Shown here in pieces: positions 53,004 through 62,376 of a DNA stretch of 64,000 nt; position 1 is the first letter of the stretch; each line of letters opens with the position of its first letter. This stretch comes from JAHOYW01 sp963664605. GTDB taxonomy: Bacteria > Verrucomicrobiota > Lentisphaeria > Victivallales > Victivallaceae. Both the position numbers and the translations under genes were made by a program. The stretch is from positions 3,100,001 to 3,164,000 of the forward strand of contig OY761536.1 in assembly GCA_963664605.1 (NCBI GenBank), written 5' to 3'. Under the pieces are notes generated by a model. That model saw only the letters and a program-made list of their open reading frames with translations, was not told the origin of the DNA and did not search any database.

Positions 53004-55895
53004 ATGAAAAATAATTTAGAAATATTAGAAAGTGATTCATTGTCTATATTAATAGACAGTACATTTCCAAGAATCATAAAGTATAAGCACAAAAAAACAA
53101 AGGAGACTTTAAATGCTCAATCATCCCGTGTGAATCAAATAAAGCTTAATAATGTGAATACCGAATACGACCTGAGCTGCAAAAAGATGGGGAGAGATGT
53201 TGCTGTATACAAATTATTTTTTCCTGAACAAAGAATAGAAGTTGACATTGAATTCATTGTAGCAGAGGATTTTATTGAAATACGGATGAAGGATGTTAAA
53301 GAGTCCGGAAGTTTTAAGTTAATGAATATTGTATTTCCGGAAAATACTTTATTGTCAATTAATGACTCAGTTTATAATGCCGCACTTGCCGCTACATATT
53401 TTACCAGCAGGAGATTGCCGGATGGAACGGTCGATGAACGGGATACAATCGGGGAAATAAAATATCTTGATTTAAAGGAAGATACTGCAAATTACTTTTT
53501 TATTTCAAGTGGGAAGCTAGCTGCCGGCATTGCCAGCAATCATATTGTTGACTGTGAACGTGTCAGCTTTAGTATTAGAGAGGAAGACGGTATTAAAACA
53601 TGCCGGGCATGGATGCCTGTATGGCAGTATAGAGAAATTGAGTCTGAAACTCTTGAACTTCCATTTGTCAAGGTTTTTATAACCCCCGATATAAATGGAG
53701 ATAACGATGCCAGTTGGCAGGATGCGGCATTGGTTTACAGAAAAAATATGCCCGCCCCTTTGGGCGGAGAACTTATCCGCAATACGGTGGGACACAATAT
53801 TGCTATGAATTTTGCGAGTTGCTCACAACAACCGTTTCTGCGTATACTTGATAATATAAAACGTATATATCTGGCCACTGACGGGCTTGGGAATCAAGTT
53901 CTGATCAAAGGGTATACAGCAGAAGGACATGACAGTGCAAATTCGGATTGCTTTGGAAATTACAATGAACGCGCCGGAGGACTAAAAGATCTTACTTTTC
54001 TGCTTCAACAAGCAGAAAAGTATAATAGTAAAATTGGTGTTCATATAAATGTGACAGACATAAGTCCGGAAGCACATCGTTATAATCCTGATTTAATTAA
54101 ATACAATGAAACTGGAGAGCCTGAACATGGATGGAACTGGCTGGATCAGTATTATTCGGTTGATAAACGGAAAGATATTCTCGAGGGTAGCCTTTTGGCC
54201 TCATTGGAAAAGATGCGAGAAGAAATGCCGTTGTTAGACTTTTTGTACGTTGACACATATTGTGACAATGGGTGGGTTGCATGGGAACTGGCAAATAAAA
54301 TAAAATATTTACAACTTCCTCTGTTTACAGAAATGGCGCGTGCCTTTGATCCGTGGAGTGTATGGGGGCATAGAAGATTTGAAAATGATATTGCACATTT
54401 TATATGGTATTCGGAAAGAGATATATTTTTAAATACTCCAATTTTACGTGGTGGAAGAAGTGATGGCTTCATGGGGTGGAACAACCAGTTTGATTTCAAT
54501 CTCTTTCTTAATGATACATTCACAATCCATTTGCCTGCCAAATATTTACAGCATTTTGATCTGCTTCGTTGGAAAAGAGACAGAGAAGCAGTTTTTTCAG
54601 AAGAAGTAAAAGTATCTAAAAAAAATAATAATGTCGTTGTTACTAAAAAAGGCATTGAAATAATGCGCTGGAAAAATAAAGGCGAAGCATGTCAACTATT
54701 TATTCCGTGGCCTCCTGAAAATGAAAATAAAATATATGTATGGAATGAAGTTAATAAAAGAAAAAGCTGGCACTTGCCTGATTCATGGAAACAATATAAT
54801 GAAGTATATCTATACCAATTAACAGATCAAGGCAAAAGAGAAGAGAAGAAATTAGAAGTCAGTAAAGGTGAAATAACCCTTGAAATAGACAAATCAACTC
54901 CATATGTAATCTATCCGGTACAAAATACCAAAACCATTGAGTTGGATTGGGGAGAGGGATCTTATATTCAAGACCCTGGATTTAATTGTCATGACTTTAA
55001 ATACTGGAAACCAAAATCATCATCAGATAATTTAAAGCATATTCGATTAGAAAATGATAAAAATGGTAATTCCCGCCTCCTCATATCCGGGAATAAAGGA
55101 GCTGACGCTGAAGTTTCGCAACTCATTTACGATTTGCCTTCTGGTAATACATATTCAGCTTCTGTCTGGGTACAGGTGAAAGGAGTAAGAAAAGCTTCTA
55201 TCAATATCGCATTTGTAAAAGATGGAAAACAGCAGTGCTTTTCTAACTATGTTTTGAAAACTGATGTGAAACACGGTTTACCGAATGACCCGAGAACAGG
55301 GACTAACTTCCAACGTATTAAAGTGTTATTTGACATTCCACAAGAATGTTCGGAGCTTTTATTGACACTTAAGGCTGAACGTGGGCTCCCTGAAACTGAA
55401 GTGGAGTTTGCTGACTTGCGTTTGGTTAAAACCTTTCGCTCTCCCAAGGCAGACAAACACTGGTTTTTCGAAGATTTTGAAAATACAGATATGGGGTATG
55501 GCCCATTCAGTTGCTGTTTTAATGAATATACGCATCTTTCAGAAACCAATCACCCTTATACAAACGATACAATTAATGGACGTTATTCTTTGAAAATAAA
55601 TAATGATAACAAGGAACCAGAGTTGCCGGTTCTTCGTACACTGCCCTCTGCTATTCGCTTTAGACCGCTTACAAGATATCAACTGTCTTGTGAGACTTTG
55701 ACTTGTGATGGCGTTAAAGCTGAAATGCAGGTAATTAGCGGCGGTAAAATTATTGCTGAACAGAAATTTCCTGATGGCAGAGGGCAAATTAAATTAAACT
55801 TTATGACAAACGATGATCCTGACACTTATATCGCACTTTTCAAATCAGAAGGCGAGTGGATAGTTATTGATGATATTGCCATAGATGAACTTTGA
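53004..55895 (+). CDS. GH101-like endo-alpha-N-acetylgalactosaminidase-type protein
   Basis: 963 residues. The middle matches the GH101 barrel: LLDFLYVDTYCDNGWVAWEL with D417 as candidate nucleophile, LFTEMARAFDPWSVWGHRRF with E443 as candidate acid/base, FMGWNNQFDFNLFLNDTFT and the very characteristic PAKYLQHFDLLRW. A beta-sandwich precedes it and two carbohydrate-binding-like modules follow (from about 660). GH101 releases the core-1 disaccharide from mucin O-glycans. There is no signal peptide, unlike known secreted GH101, so it may act on imported glycopeptides or leave the cell another way. Substrate inferred from family. Confidence 0.78.
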   Translation: MKNNLEILESDSLSILIDSTFPRIIKYKHKKTKETLNAQSSRVNQIKLNNVNTEYDLSCKKMGRDVAVYKLFFPEQRIEVDIEFIVAEDFIEIRMKDVKESGSFKLMNIVFPENTLLSINDSVYNAALAATYFTSRRLPDGTVDERDTIGEIKYLDLKEDTANYFFISSGKLAAGIASNHIVDCERVSFSIREEDGIKTCRAWMPVWQYREIESETLELPFVKVFITPDINGDNDASWQDAALVYRKNMPAPLGGELIRNTVGHNIAMNFASCSQQPFLRILDNIKRIYLATDGLGNQVLIKGYTAEGHDSANSDCFGNYNERAGGLKDLTFLLQQAEKYNSKIGVHINVTDISPEAHRYNPDLIKYNETGEPEHGWNWLDQYYSVDKRKDILEGSLLASLEKMREEMPLLDFLYVDTYCDNGWVAWELANKIKYLQLPLFTEMARAFDPWSVWGHRRFENDIAHFIWYSERDIFLNTPILRGGRSDGFMGWNNQFDFNLFLNDTFTIHLPAKYLQHFDLLRWKRDREAVFSEEVKVSKKNNNVVVTKKGIEIMRWKNKGEACQLFIPWPPENENKIYVWNEVNKRKSWHLPDSWKQYNEVYLYQLTDQGKREEKKLEVSKGEITLEIDKSTPYVIYPVQNTKTIELDWGEGSYIQDPGFNCHDFKYWKPKSSSDNLKHIRLENDKNGNSRLLISGNKGADAEVSQLIYDLPSGNTYSASVWVQVKGVRKASINIAFVKDGKQQCFSNYVLKTDVKHGLPNDPRTGTNFQRIKVLFDIPQECSELLLTLKAERGLPETEVEFADLRLVKTFRSPKADKHWFFEDFENTDMGYGPFSCCFNEYTHLSETNHPYTNDTINGRYSLKINNDNKEPELPVLRTLPSAIRFRPLTRYQLSCETLTCDGVKAEMQVISGGKIIAEQKFPDGRGQIKLNFMTNDDPDTYIALFKSEGEWIVIDDIAIDEL

Positions 55896-55930
55896 GAATT
55901 TTAAACAGAAAACAAAAATGGAAAATATTT

Positions 55931-57214
55931 ATGCTCATTTCAAAAACCCAGTATCCCCCGTCCGGCTGGAACAGCTATGATTGTTACGGAGTTTTTATTA
56001 ACGAAGAGCAGGCCATGGCTAATCTGGACTGTTTTATCAGGCGGCTCAAGCCATTTGGATACGAATATTTTGTTCTGGATGCCGGTTGGTATATGGATCA
56101 CAAGTTTTCGGTTGGCTACAATGAAGAAAATCATATACCTAATATTGATACGTTCGGGCGTTTTACTGCTTCGCCAGTCAATTTCCCGAATGGGCTGAAA
56201 TATCTCGCTGAAGCCGCGCATGTCGGAGGAGTCAAGTTCGGGGTTCATCTCATGCGGGGCATTCCACGTCTCGCCTGTGAGCGAAATACCCCGATTATGG
56301 GGACAAAATATCACGCGAATGACATTGTCGATAAAAATTCTATCTGTACCTGGGGACCATTGGGGTACGGAGTGGATGCGACTAAACCCGGAGCTCAGGA
56401 ATATTATGACAGTGTCGTTTCGTATCTCTTTGAAAATGGTATAGATTTTATAAAAGCTGATGATATTGTTGAATTTCCTGCGGAAATCACACTTCTGGGA
56501 AAAGCCATAGACAAAGTTGAACGCCCGATTATTCTAAGTCTTTCCCCTGGTAATGAAACTTTTGCCGGGAATTGGAATACTATAAAAAAATACGGCAATA
56601 TGGTACGTATAACCCGGGATATCTGGGATTTACCAGCCCACTGCAATTTAGTTTTTGACCCCTGGGAAAAATGGGAAAGTTATGGAGACAACGAGTGCTG
56701 GCTGGATCTTGATATGATACCCTTTGGCGGTATTCAGGCCCACGTTCCGGAAGATACCCCGGAAAAGGACTGCCCGGTACTCGGAGCCCGGCGTCAAAGC
56801 TCGTTAACAATTGCCCAAAAGAAAACGTTTATAACTCAGCGGGCGCTGGCAGCCTCGCCGCTAATTTTCGGCGGAGACCTGCCGACAACTCCTGAGTCAG
56901 ATTTTGCTCTTATTACCAATCCCGAGATTTTGGCTTGTAACCGCAATGGTATTGTCGGAAAGAAAATATTTGGACAAAGACACATTGATATTAGAACGGT
57001 AAGTGAAAAAAACAATGCGGGACATGGATGGATTGGAATATTTAACTGTCAGCCCATCGCCAGGGCTATTGATCTTACCGCTCAGGAAATAGGCTTTGAA
57101 AACGGCTTCCCGGCGAAAATGCTGGATATCTGGAATAAAACTGAAATTAAAACAAAGGCACATATTTTACATACACGTTTAGAAGTAAACGATGTGTTAT
57201 TTATACGTTATTAG
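55931..57214 (+). CDS. GH27/GH36-like alpha-galactosidase-type protein
   Basis: 427 residues, cytoplasmic. PPSGWNSYDCYG near the start is the GH-D clan 'GWNSw...' beginning; FGYEYFVLDAGWYMDH, FIKADDIVEFP with the candidate nucleophile Asp, IILSLSPGNETFAGNW and MVRITRDIWDL with the candidate acid/base Asp follow in the right order, then a C-terminal beta domain. ATG 55931 is preferred because the open frame upstream starts only with a TTG overlapping the previous stop. GH27 enzymes remove alpha-galactose or alpha-GalNAc; consistent with O-glycan or galactan breakdown. The substrate is not determined. Confidence 0.82.
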   Translation: MLISKTQYPPSGWNSYDCYGVFINEEQAMANLDCFIRRLKPFGYEYFVLDAGWYMDHKFSVGYNEENHIPNIDTFGRFTASPVNFPNGLKYLAEAAHVGGVKFGVHLMRGIPRLACERNTPIMGTKYHANDIVDKNSICTWGPLGYGVDATKPGAQEYYDSVVSYLFENGIDFIKADDIVEFPAEITLLGKAIDKVERPIILSLSPGNETFAGNWNTIKKYGNMVRITRDIWDLPAHCNLVFDPWEKWESYGDNECWLDLDMIPFGGIQAHVPEDTPEKDCPVLGARRQSSLTIAQKKTFITQRALAASPLIFGGDLPTTPESDFALITNPEILACNRNGIVGKKIFGQRHIDIRTVSEKNNAGHGWIGIFNCQPIARAIDLTAQEIGFENGFPAKMLDIWNKTEIKTKAHILHTRLEVNDVLFIRY

Positions 57215-57229
57215 AAAGTGGTGAGAAAA

Positions 57230-58870
57230 ATGAAATGTGAAGTTAAAGCTTATCTTAATGTAAGGGTGAAAATGCGTGACGGAATTGAATTGGCCACGCA
57301 CATATTTTTACCATCAAAGGGAAGAAATTTTCCCGTAATGTTGATGCGTAATCCATATAATGCGCTCAGACAGAATGATATGCTTGAATGGGGTGAGCGC
57401 GGGTATGCTTATGTTCTGCAGGATACGCGAGGACGCTTTGCCAGCGATGGTGATTTTTATCCATTTTTCAATGAAGAAAGCGATGCTGAAGATACACTGT
57501 CGTGGATTGCGGAGCAGTCCTGGTGTAACGGGGATATTATAATGTACGGCGGATCATATAAATCGGCGACTCAGATTGCAGCGGCAAAAACAGGTCATCC
57601 TGCTTTAAAATGTTTTTCCCCAAGTTGTATGGCGTCAGAATTTTATCACTGTTTTTACTGGGGAGGAGCTTTACGCTTATCATGGCAGACTAACTGGACA
57701 TTAAATCCAAAAGATAATAAAGAGTATGATGAGATTAGAAAATTTCTTCCTCTTAAAAAAGCGGATGTGTTTGCAGGAGGAGAGGTTGTTCCTTTCTGGA
57801 GAGATATGTTAGAGCATCCTCAATATGACTGCTATTGGCAGAAAACAGCAATGAAAGGGCGTTTTAATAAGATAAAAGCTCCTGCCTTCATACGATCCGG
57901 ATGGTTTGATTTATTTTTATGCGATATCTTTGACCTTTACAATGGGATTAAAAAACACAGCGGCACTGCTGAAGCGAGGAAGTATACCAGGATTATTGTC
58001 GGGCCATGGGGACACAGTATCGGCCAGCGGAAAACAGGCGAAGCTGATTTCGGGCCGGCAGCGACAATAGACAATTTATACGAACAGGAACTTGCATTTT
58101 TTGCTAATTTTACAGAAAATCCGAATAAATCACTTGCAGATATACCACCTGTAAAAATATTTGTAATGGGCATAAATAAATGGCGCAATGAATATGAATG
58201 GCCATTAGACAGAACCGTTTGGACCGAAAAATTCCTGTCAAGCAATGGTAATGCAAACAGTTCTTCCGGTGACGGAACACTTGCTTCGAAACCATCGGGA
58301 GCCTGTGATTCATTCGAGTATAATCCGGCCGCCCCCGTTCCGACAAAAGGCGGAGCATGGGATTTCGACAATAATGGGCCCCGGGATCAAAGCAAGATTG
58401 AAAATCGTTCAGATGTTTTGACTTATACCACGGAAGAATTACCGGATAATTTTGAAGTAACCGGCCCTGTTGAACTCAGGTTGTTTGCTTCTTCCAGTGC
58501 TGTTGATACTGATTTTACTGTAAAATTGGTGGATGTCGAGCCTGATGGCAGGGCAATGAGTGTAACCGACGGCATTGTGAGCGCACATCATATGCATTCA
58601 GATGGCGATGGTGTGCCGCTGGTTCCAGGTAAGGTTTATGAATTTATTATTAAATGTAATCCTACTTCATATGTATTTCTGAAAGATCATAAATTACGCA
58701 TTGAGATTTCAAGCAGTAACTTTCCAGCCTTTGCGCGTAATTTGAATACCGGCAAAGCTATTGCGTCCGGAACTGAATGCTATACTGCACTGCAAACTGT
58801 TTACCATTCCGATAAATATCCATCGCGAATAATTCTGCCGGTAATCCCCCAAGAAACAGGTAACAAATAA
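57230..58870 (+). CDS. CocE/NonD-family (S15-like) hydrolase
   Basis: 546-residue alpha/beta hydrolase with a C-terminal jelly roll. MRDGIELATHIFLP and YAYVLQDTRGRFASDGDFYP are the typical N-terminal signatures, IIMYGGSYKSATQIAAA holds the nucleophile Ser (GxSYxS instead of the usual GxSYxG), and VGPWGHSIGQ the catalytic His area. The C-terminal PepX_C-like part has SAVDTDFTVKLVDVEPDGRA. Relatives cleave esters or dipeptidyl substrates; in a glycan locus it could be an acetylesterase. It begins 15 bases after the GH27-like gene. Confidence 0.85.
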   Translation: MKCEVKAYLNVRVKMRDGIELATHIFLPSKGRNFPVMLMRNPYNALRQNDMLEWGERGYAYVLQDTRGRFASDGDFYPFFNEESDAEDTLSWIAEQSWCNGDIIMYGGSYKSATQIAAAKTGHPALKCFSPSCMASEFYHCFYWGGALRLSWQTNWTLNPKDNKEYDEIRKFLPLKKADVFAGGEVVPFWRDMLEHPQYDCYWQKTAMKGRFNKIKAPAFIRSGWFDLFLCDIFDLYNGIKKHSGTAEARKYTRIIVGPWGHSIGQRKTGEADFGPAATIDNLYEQELAFFANFTENPNKSLADIPPVKIFVMGINKWRNEYEWPLDRTVWTEKFLSSNGNANSSSGDGTLASKPSGACDSFEYNPAAPVPTKGGAWDFDNNGPRDQSKIENRSDVLTYTTEELPDNFEVTGPVELRLFASSSAVDTDFTVKLVDVEPDGRAMSVTDGIVSAHHMHSDGDGVPLVPGKVYEFIIKCNPTSYVFLKDHKLRIEISSSNFPAFARNLNTGKAIASGTECYTALQTVYHSDKYPSRIILPVIPQETGNK

Positions 58871-58873
58871 ATT

Positions 58874-60343
58874 ATGAAAAAAGAAAATATCAGTAATAAT
58901 CTTCCCGGCTTTGTTTATAGTGACAGCCCAGAATTGATTCGCTTGAATAAAGCTTCCTTTCAGATAGCAATTGAAAACATCAAGGAATTGCCTGGAGAAA
59001 ATCCACGTCCGATTATGACTTGCATGCCGGGAGTAGACATTATCTGGCAGTGGGACTCCTGCTTTATGGCTTTGTTTTCTAAATATTCTAATAACGTTCT
59101 TAATGGACTTAACAATCTGGACTGTCTATATAACTTTCAGAGAGATGATGGTTACATAAGTATGGCATATGATATTGAAAGTGGAGAAGAAGCATATGGA
59201 GAACGTGTAAACCCGCCTCTTTTTGCCTGGGTTGAATGGGAGAATTACTTATTCAACAATGATAAATTAAGATTGTTCAGAATATATCCAATCTTAAAGA
59301 AATATTTCTACTGGATAAAAAATAACAGACGGCATCCTGACGGGCTTTACTGGTTTAAAGACAGTGGCTCAAGCGGGATGGATAATGCTCCGCGCGGCGG
59401 GCGTATTGAGTCGGAAACACCAAGTGACCTTGCTCATGTCGATTTGGCTTCCCAGCAGGTACTAAGCGCAAATTACATGGTGAAAATCGCGCAGGAGCTG
59501 AAATTGTATTCAGATGCTGAACTGTGGCTGGAAGAAGCACAAACATTGTCGAATTTAATCAACAAACATCACTGGTGTGAAAAACACGGTTTCTACTATG
59601 ATGTTTTTGCAAGAAAAAAGGATAGTGACAAACATAACTTCACCGGAATTAAAACTATTGCCGGTTTCTGGCCTGTCATCAGTAATATTGCTGACCCTGA
59701 AAAAATAAAACGCCTTGTTCAACATCTTGTTGACCCTTCTGAATTTTGGACTTCACATCCCGTTCCGTCATTATCTGCCGGTGATCCCAATTATGACCCC
59801 AAGGGGGATTACTGGTGCGGCGGCGTGTGGGCTCCCACTAATTATATGCTGGTCCGCGGACTGCAGTTAAATGGCTGTCGTTCAATTGCGAAAGAAATAA
59901 CCACCAAACATTTGAATGCCATGGCTAAAGTAATGGATAATCCGGAATGGGGTGGAATTTGGGAATGTTACGCGCCCGAATCATTTCGTCCTTCGACAAA
60001 AGGAGGTGGTATTGTAAGAGATAATTTTGTCGGCTGGAGCGGCATTGGCCCGATAGCTATGCTTATTGAAAATGTGATCGGCTTAGAATTTGATGCCCCC
60101 GAAAATACTGTAAACTGGCATTTGTCAGCGCCTTGTAAACACGGTATTGAAAACTTACAATTTAATGGCGGGGAGCTTTCTTTGACAATTGATGGAATAA
60201 AAGAAAACGAAGGACGAAGAATTATTAAATTGAAAAATACAAAAGAGGTGAAGCTGGTGGTTTATAGCATGGGAAATACATATCCTGAATTATCTGAAAT
60301 ATTCAGTCCCGGCAAGCATGAATTAGAGTTGACTGGCTTGTAG
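58874..60343 (+). CDS. GH63/trehalase-like (alpha/alpha)6 glycosidase
   Basis: 489 residues, no signal peptide. MTCMPGVDIIWQWDSCFMAL and later DSGSSGMDNAPRGG are the two halves of the trehalase/GH63 pattern (the catalytic Asp region 'sGwDnspR'), and GDYWCGGVWAPTNYMLVRGL with EWGGIWECYAPES follow near the end as in mannosylglycerate hydrolase and GH63 alpha-glucosidases. It lies four bases after the CocE-like gene. Substrate open: alpha-linked glucosides or similar. Confidence 0.82.
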   Translation: MKKENISNNLPGFVYSDSPELIRLNKASFQIAIENIKELPGENPRPIMTCMPGVDIIWQWDSCFMALFSKYSNNVLNGLNNLDCLYNFQRDDGYISMAYDIESGEEAYGERVNPPLFAWVEWENYLFNNDKLRLFRIYPILKKYFYWIKNNRRHPDGLYWFKDSGSSGMDNAPRGGRIESETPSDLAHVDLASQQVLSANYMVKIAQELKLYSDAELWLEEAQTLSNLINKHHWCEKHGFYYDVFARKKDSDKHNFTGIKTIAGFWPVISNIADPEKIKRLVQHLVDPSEFWTSHPVPSLSAGDPNYDPKGDYWCGGVWAPTNYMLVRGLQLNGCRSIAKEITTKHLNAMAKVMDNPEWGGIWECYAPESFRPSTKGGGIVRDNFVGWSGIGPIAMLIENVIGLEFDAPENTVNWHLSAPCKHGIENLQFNGGELSLTIDGIKENEGRRIIKLKNTKEVKLVVYSMGNTYPELSEIFSPGKHELELTGL

Positions 60344-60431
60344 TAGAGAAAGAGCAATAGACCGCAATGGGTATTGGAATTGCTCGATTTTACAAAAGCT
60401 ACTATAATTAAATAAATGAAAAGAGAGTGAA

Positions 60432-62360
60432 ATGAAAATAAGTTGTAAAGATTTTCCTGAAATAGTTATAGGGGAAAGCGAAAATGAAGTCTTGCGTTTC
60501 GCGCATAATGAGTTGCTCAAATATGCTGAAATCATGTTTGAAGGAGAGTTGTGTTTTAATGAAAAAACTTCTTTTATCATAGACGTTGACTCCAATGATG
60601 AAAAAATCGGAATCGAAGGTTACCGGATAAAAATAAAGAGTAATTATATTTGTATAAGCGGCGGCTCATCGGCTGGAGCACTTTATGGTATCTATTGTTT
60701 CCTTAAAGATTTCTGCGGTTGCTGCTTTGCCGCGCCTGGAATTGATGGTGAATTTATTCCGAAGCTGAACGAGCTGAATTTACCGGAAACTGAACTGATT
60801 AAAAGACCGTTATTGCCCTATCGCGGCATGCAGTGCATTCACCGTTTTCAATGGAAGGAGATGATAGATGTTTTCGATTGGATGGTTAAAAACGGTTTTA
60901 ATTATGTTATGTACATGCCGGTTGCGGAAGAGGTCAGAAATAATTTAAAAACTGTTGATCCGGAAACCGGAGCAATCAGAGACAATGGTTTAAACCGATA
61001 TACTAATGATGAATTTCGCCGCTTTTTACTGCCGGAAATCCGGAAACGAGATTTGAAACTGGATATGAATCACCATAATATGCGGGCAGTTTGGCTTCCT
61101 CCCTCAAAATATTTTTCCCGCCACCCGGAATGGTATTCCCTTATTGGCAATAAGCGGGAAGCAAATACACCCCAATTAGGTATATGTACAAGCAATCAGG
61201 ATGCTGTTAATGAAATAATCAAAAATATAAAAAAATTTCTCAGGGAAAATCCGGAAACTAAAATGATAGGAATAATTCCTGAAGACGGTTACGGCGGTGG
61301 CTGTGAGTGTGAAAATTGTAAAAAGCTTGATTATCCTGGAGAAGCTGTTCCTGAAACCTTCAATCATCGTATTGCAGAGGGTGAAAATAAACCTCTGATT
61401 CACCGCTATTCTTTACTGCTTAATCAAGTAGCGGAACAAATAAGCGCAGAGTTTCCGGGAATTAGAATAGGGGCTTTATATTATGTTGATCTGCAATGGC
61501 CGCCACGGCATGTTAAGCTGCATAAAAATATTCTGCCAATGGTGGCGGTATATTGGAGATGCGGCGCGCACAAAATTGAAAATAGCGATAAATGCCAGAT
61601 CAATGATTTCTTTTACGAATTGCTTAATCAATGGAGCAAAGCAAAACCCGATGACTTTATATTGTATGAATATTATATGGGAATGAATGCTCAGGCTGCT
61701 TTGCCTTACCCAATAGGAAAAGTTATTATTGAAGAGTGGGCTGGCCTGCTTAAACTTGGAATTCAGGGAGCAAGTATACAAGCCAACCCGCTTAACTACT
61801 GTATCTATGGCATTAATTACCTGTCGTTTGCCAGTATCGCATGGAACGAAAGAGCCCATTACAACGCAGTCCTGGACTACTGGTTGAAAGGGATGTTTGG
61901 AGCAGCGGCTTCATTCATTCGTCCCATATATGAGGCGCTTGACCAGGCTATGGCTAAAATAGCCGCAGGAACTGAACATGAATGTCTTCAGTATGTTACG
62001 CCAGTTGTCGGTCATATTCTCCCGGATGCCAATAATATCGTGTATTTCATAGATGAATTAACCACAGATTTCATCGATGAATGTGTGAATAAAGCCAGAA
62101 AAGAGGCTATTAGCAGGCGGGAGAAAAGACAAGTTGAAAGATTTGCCTCTGCAACGGAATATTGGAAGTTAGCGGCGGAGTATTTTCGGATAAAACATAA
62201 AATGCTTTCGGCGGATTTTATCGGTTTCACGGATATTGAATTGAGAAATTTTAAAGATATCTTTGAACAAATGGAGAATCATCGGTTGAAAATAGAGGGA
62301 ACAGGCTGGGCAAAAATGTCTCGTCCCCTCGTATTTCCAGCTAATATAAAAAGATTATAA
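60432..62360 (+). CDS. Cytoplasmic DUF4838/GH20b-like protein
   Basis: 642 residues without a signal peptide, unlike the two exported relatives upstream. A GH20b/GH67N-like domain (ISGGSSAGALYGIYCFLKDF) is followed by a barrel with LLPYRGMQCIHRFQWKEMID, MIGIIPEDGYGGGCECENCK and YEYYMGMNAQAALPYPIGK. The acidic IIPEDGYGGG may carry catalytic residues. An 88-base gap before it contains TATAAT (60403-60408), a possible internal promoter with a weak -35. GAGAGTGA precedes the ATG. Activity unknown; alpha-glucuronidase- or hexosaminidase-like. Confidence 0.75.
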   Translation: MKISCKDFPEIVIGESENEVLRFAHNELLKYAEIMFEGELCFNEKTSFIIDVDSNDEKIGIEGYRIKIKSNYICISGGSSAGALYGIYCFLKDFCGCCFAAPGIDGEFIPKLNELNLPETELIKRPLLPYRGMQCIHRFQWKEMIDVFDWMVKNGFNYVMYMPVAEEVRNNLKTVDPETGAIRDNGLNRYTNDEFRRFLLPEIRKRDLKLDMNHHNMRAVWLPPSKYFSRHPEWYSLIGNKREANTPQLGICTSNQDAVNEIIKNIKKFLRENPETKMIGIIPEDGYGGGCECENCKKLDYPGEAVPETFNHRIAEGENKPLIHRYSLLLNQVAEQISAEFPGIRIGALYYVDLQWPPRHVKLHKNILPMVAVYWRCGAHKIENSDKCQINDFFYELLNQWSKAKPDDFILYEYYMGMNAQAALPYPIGKVIIEEWAGLLKLGIQGASIQANPLNYCIYGINYLSFASIAWNERAHYNAVLDYWLKGMFGAAASFIRPIYEALDQAMAKIAAGTEHECLQYVTPVVGHILPDANNIVYFIDELTTDFIDECVNKARKEAISRREKRQVERFASATEYWKLAAEYFRIKHKMLSADFIGFTDIELRNFKDIFEQMENHRLKIEGTGWAKMSRPLVFPANIKRL

Positions 62361-62376
62361 AATAAGAGAGATTGAC

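Noticed and set aside
60355..60386. Attenuator hairpin GAGCAAT...ATTGCTC
   Set aside because: Seven-base arms around a 20-base loop with no T-run; too weak to annotate.
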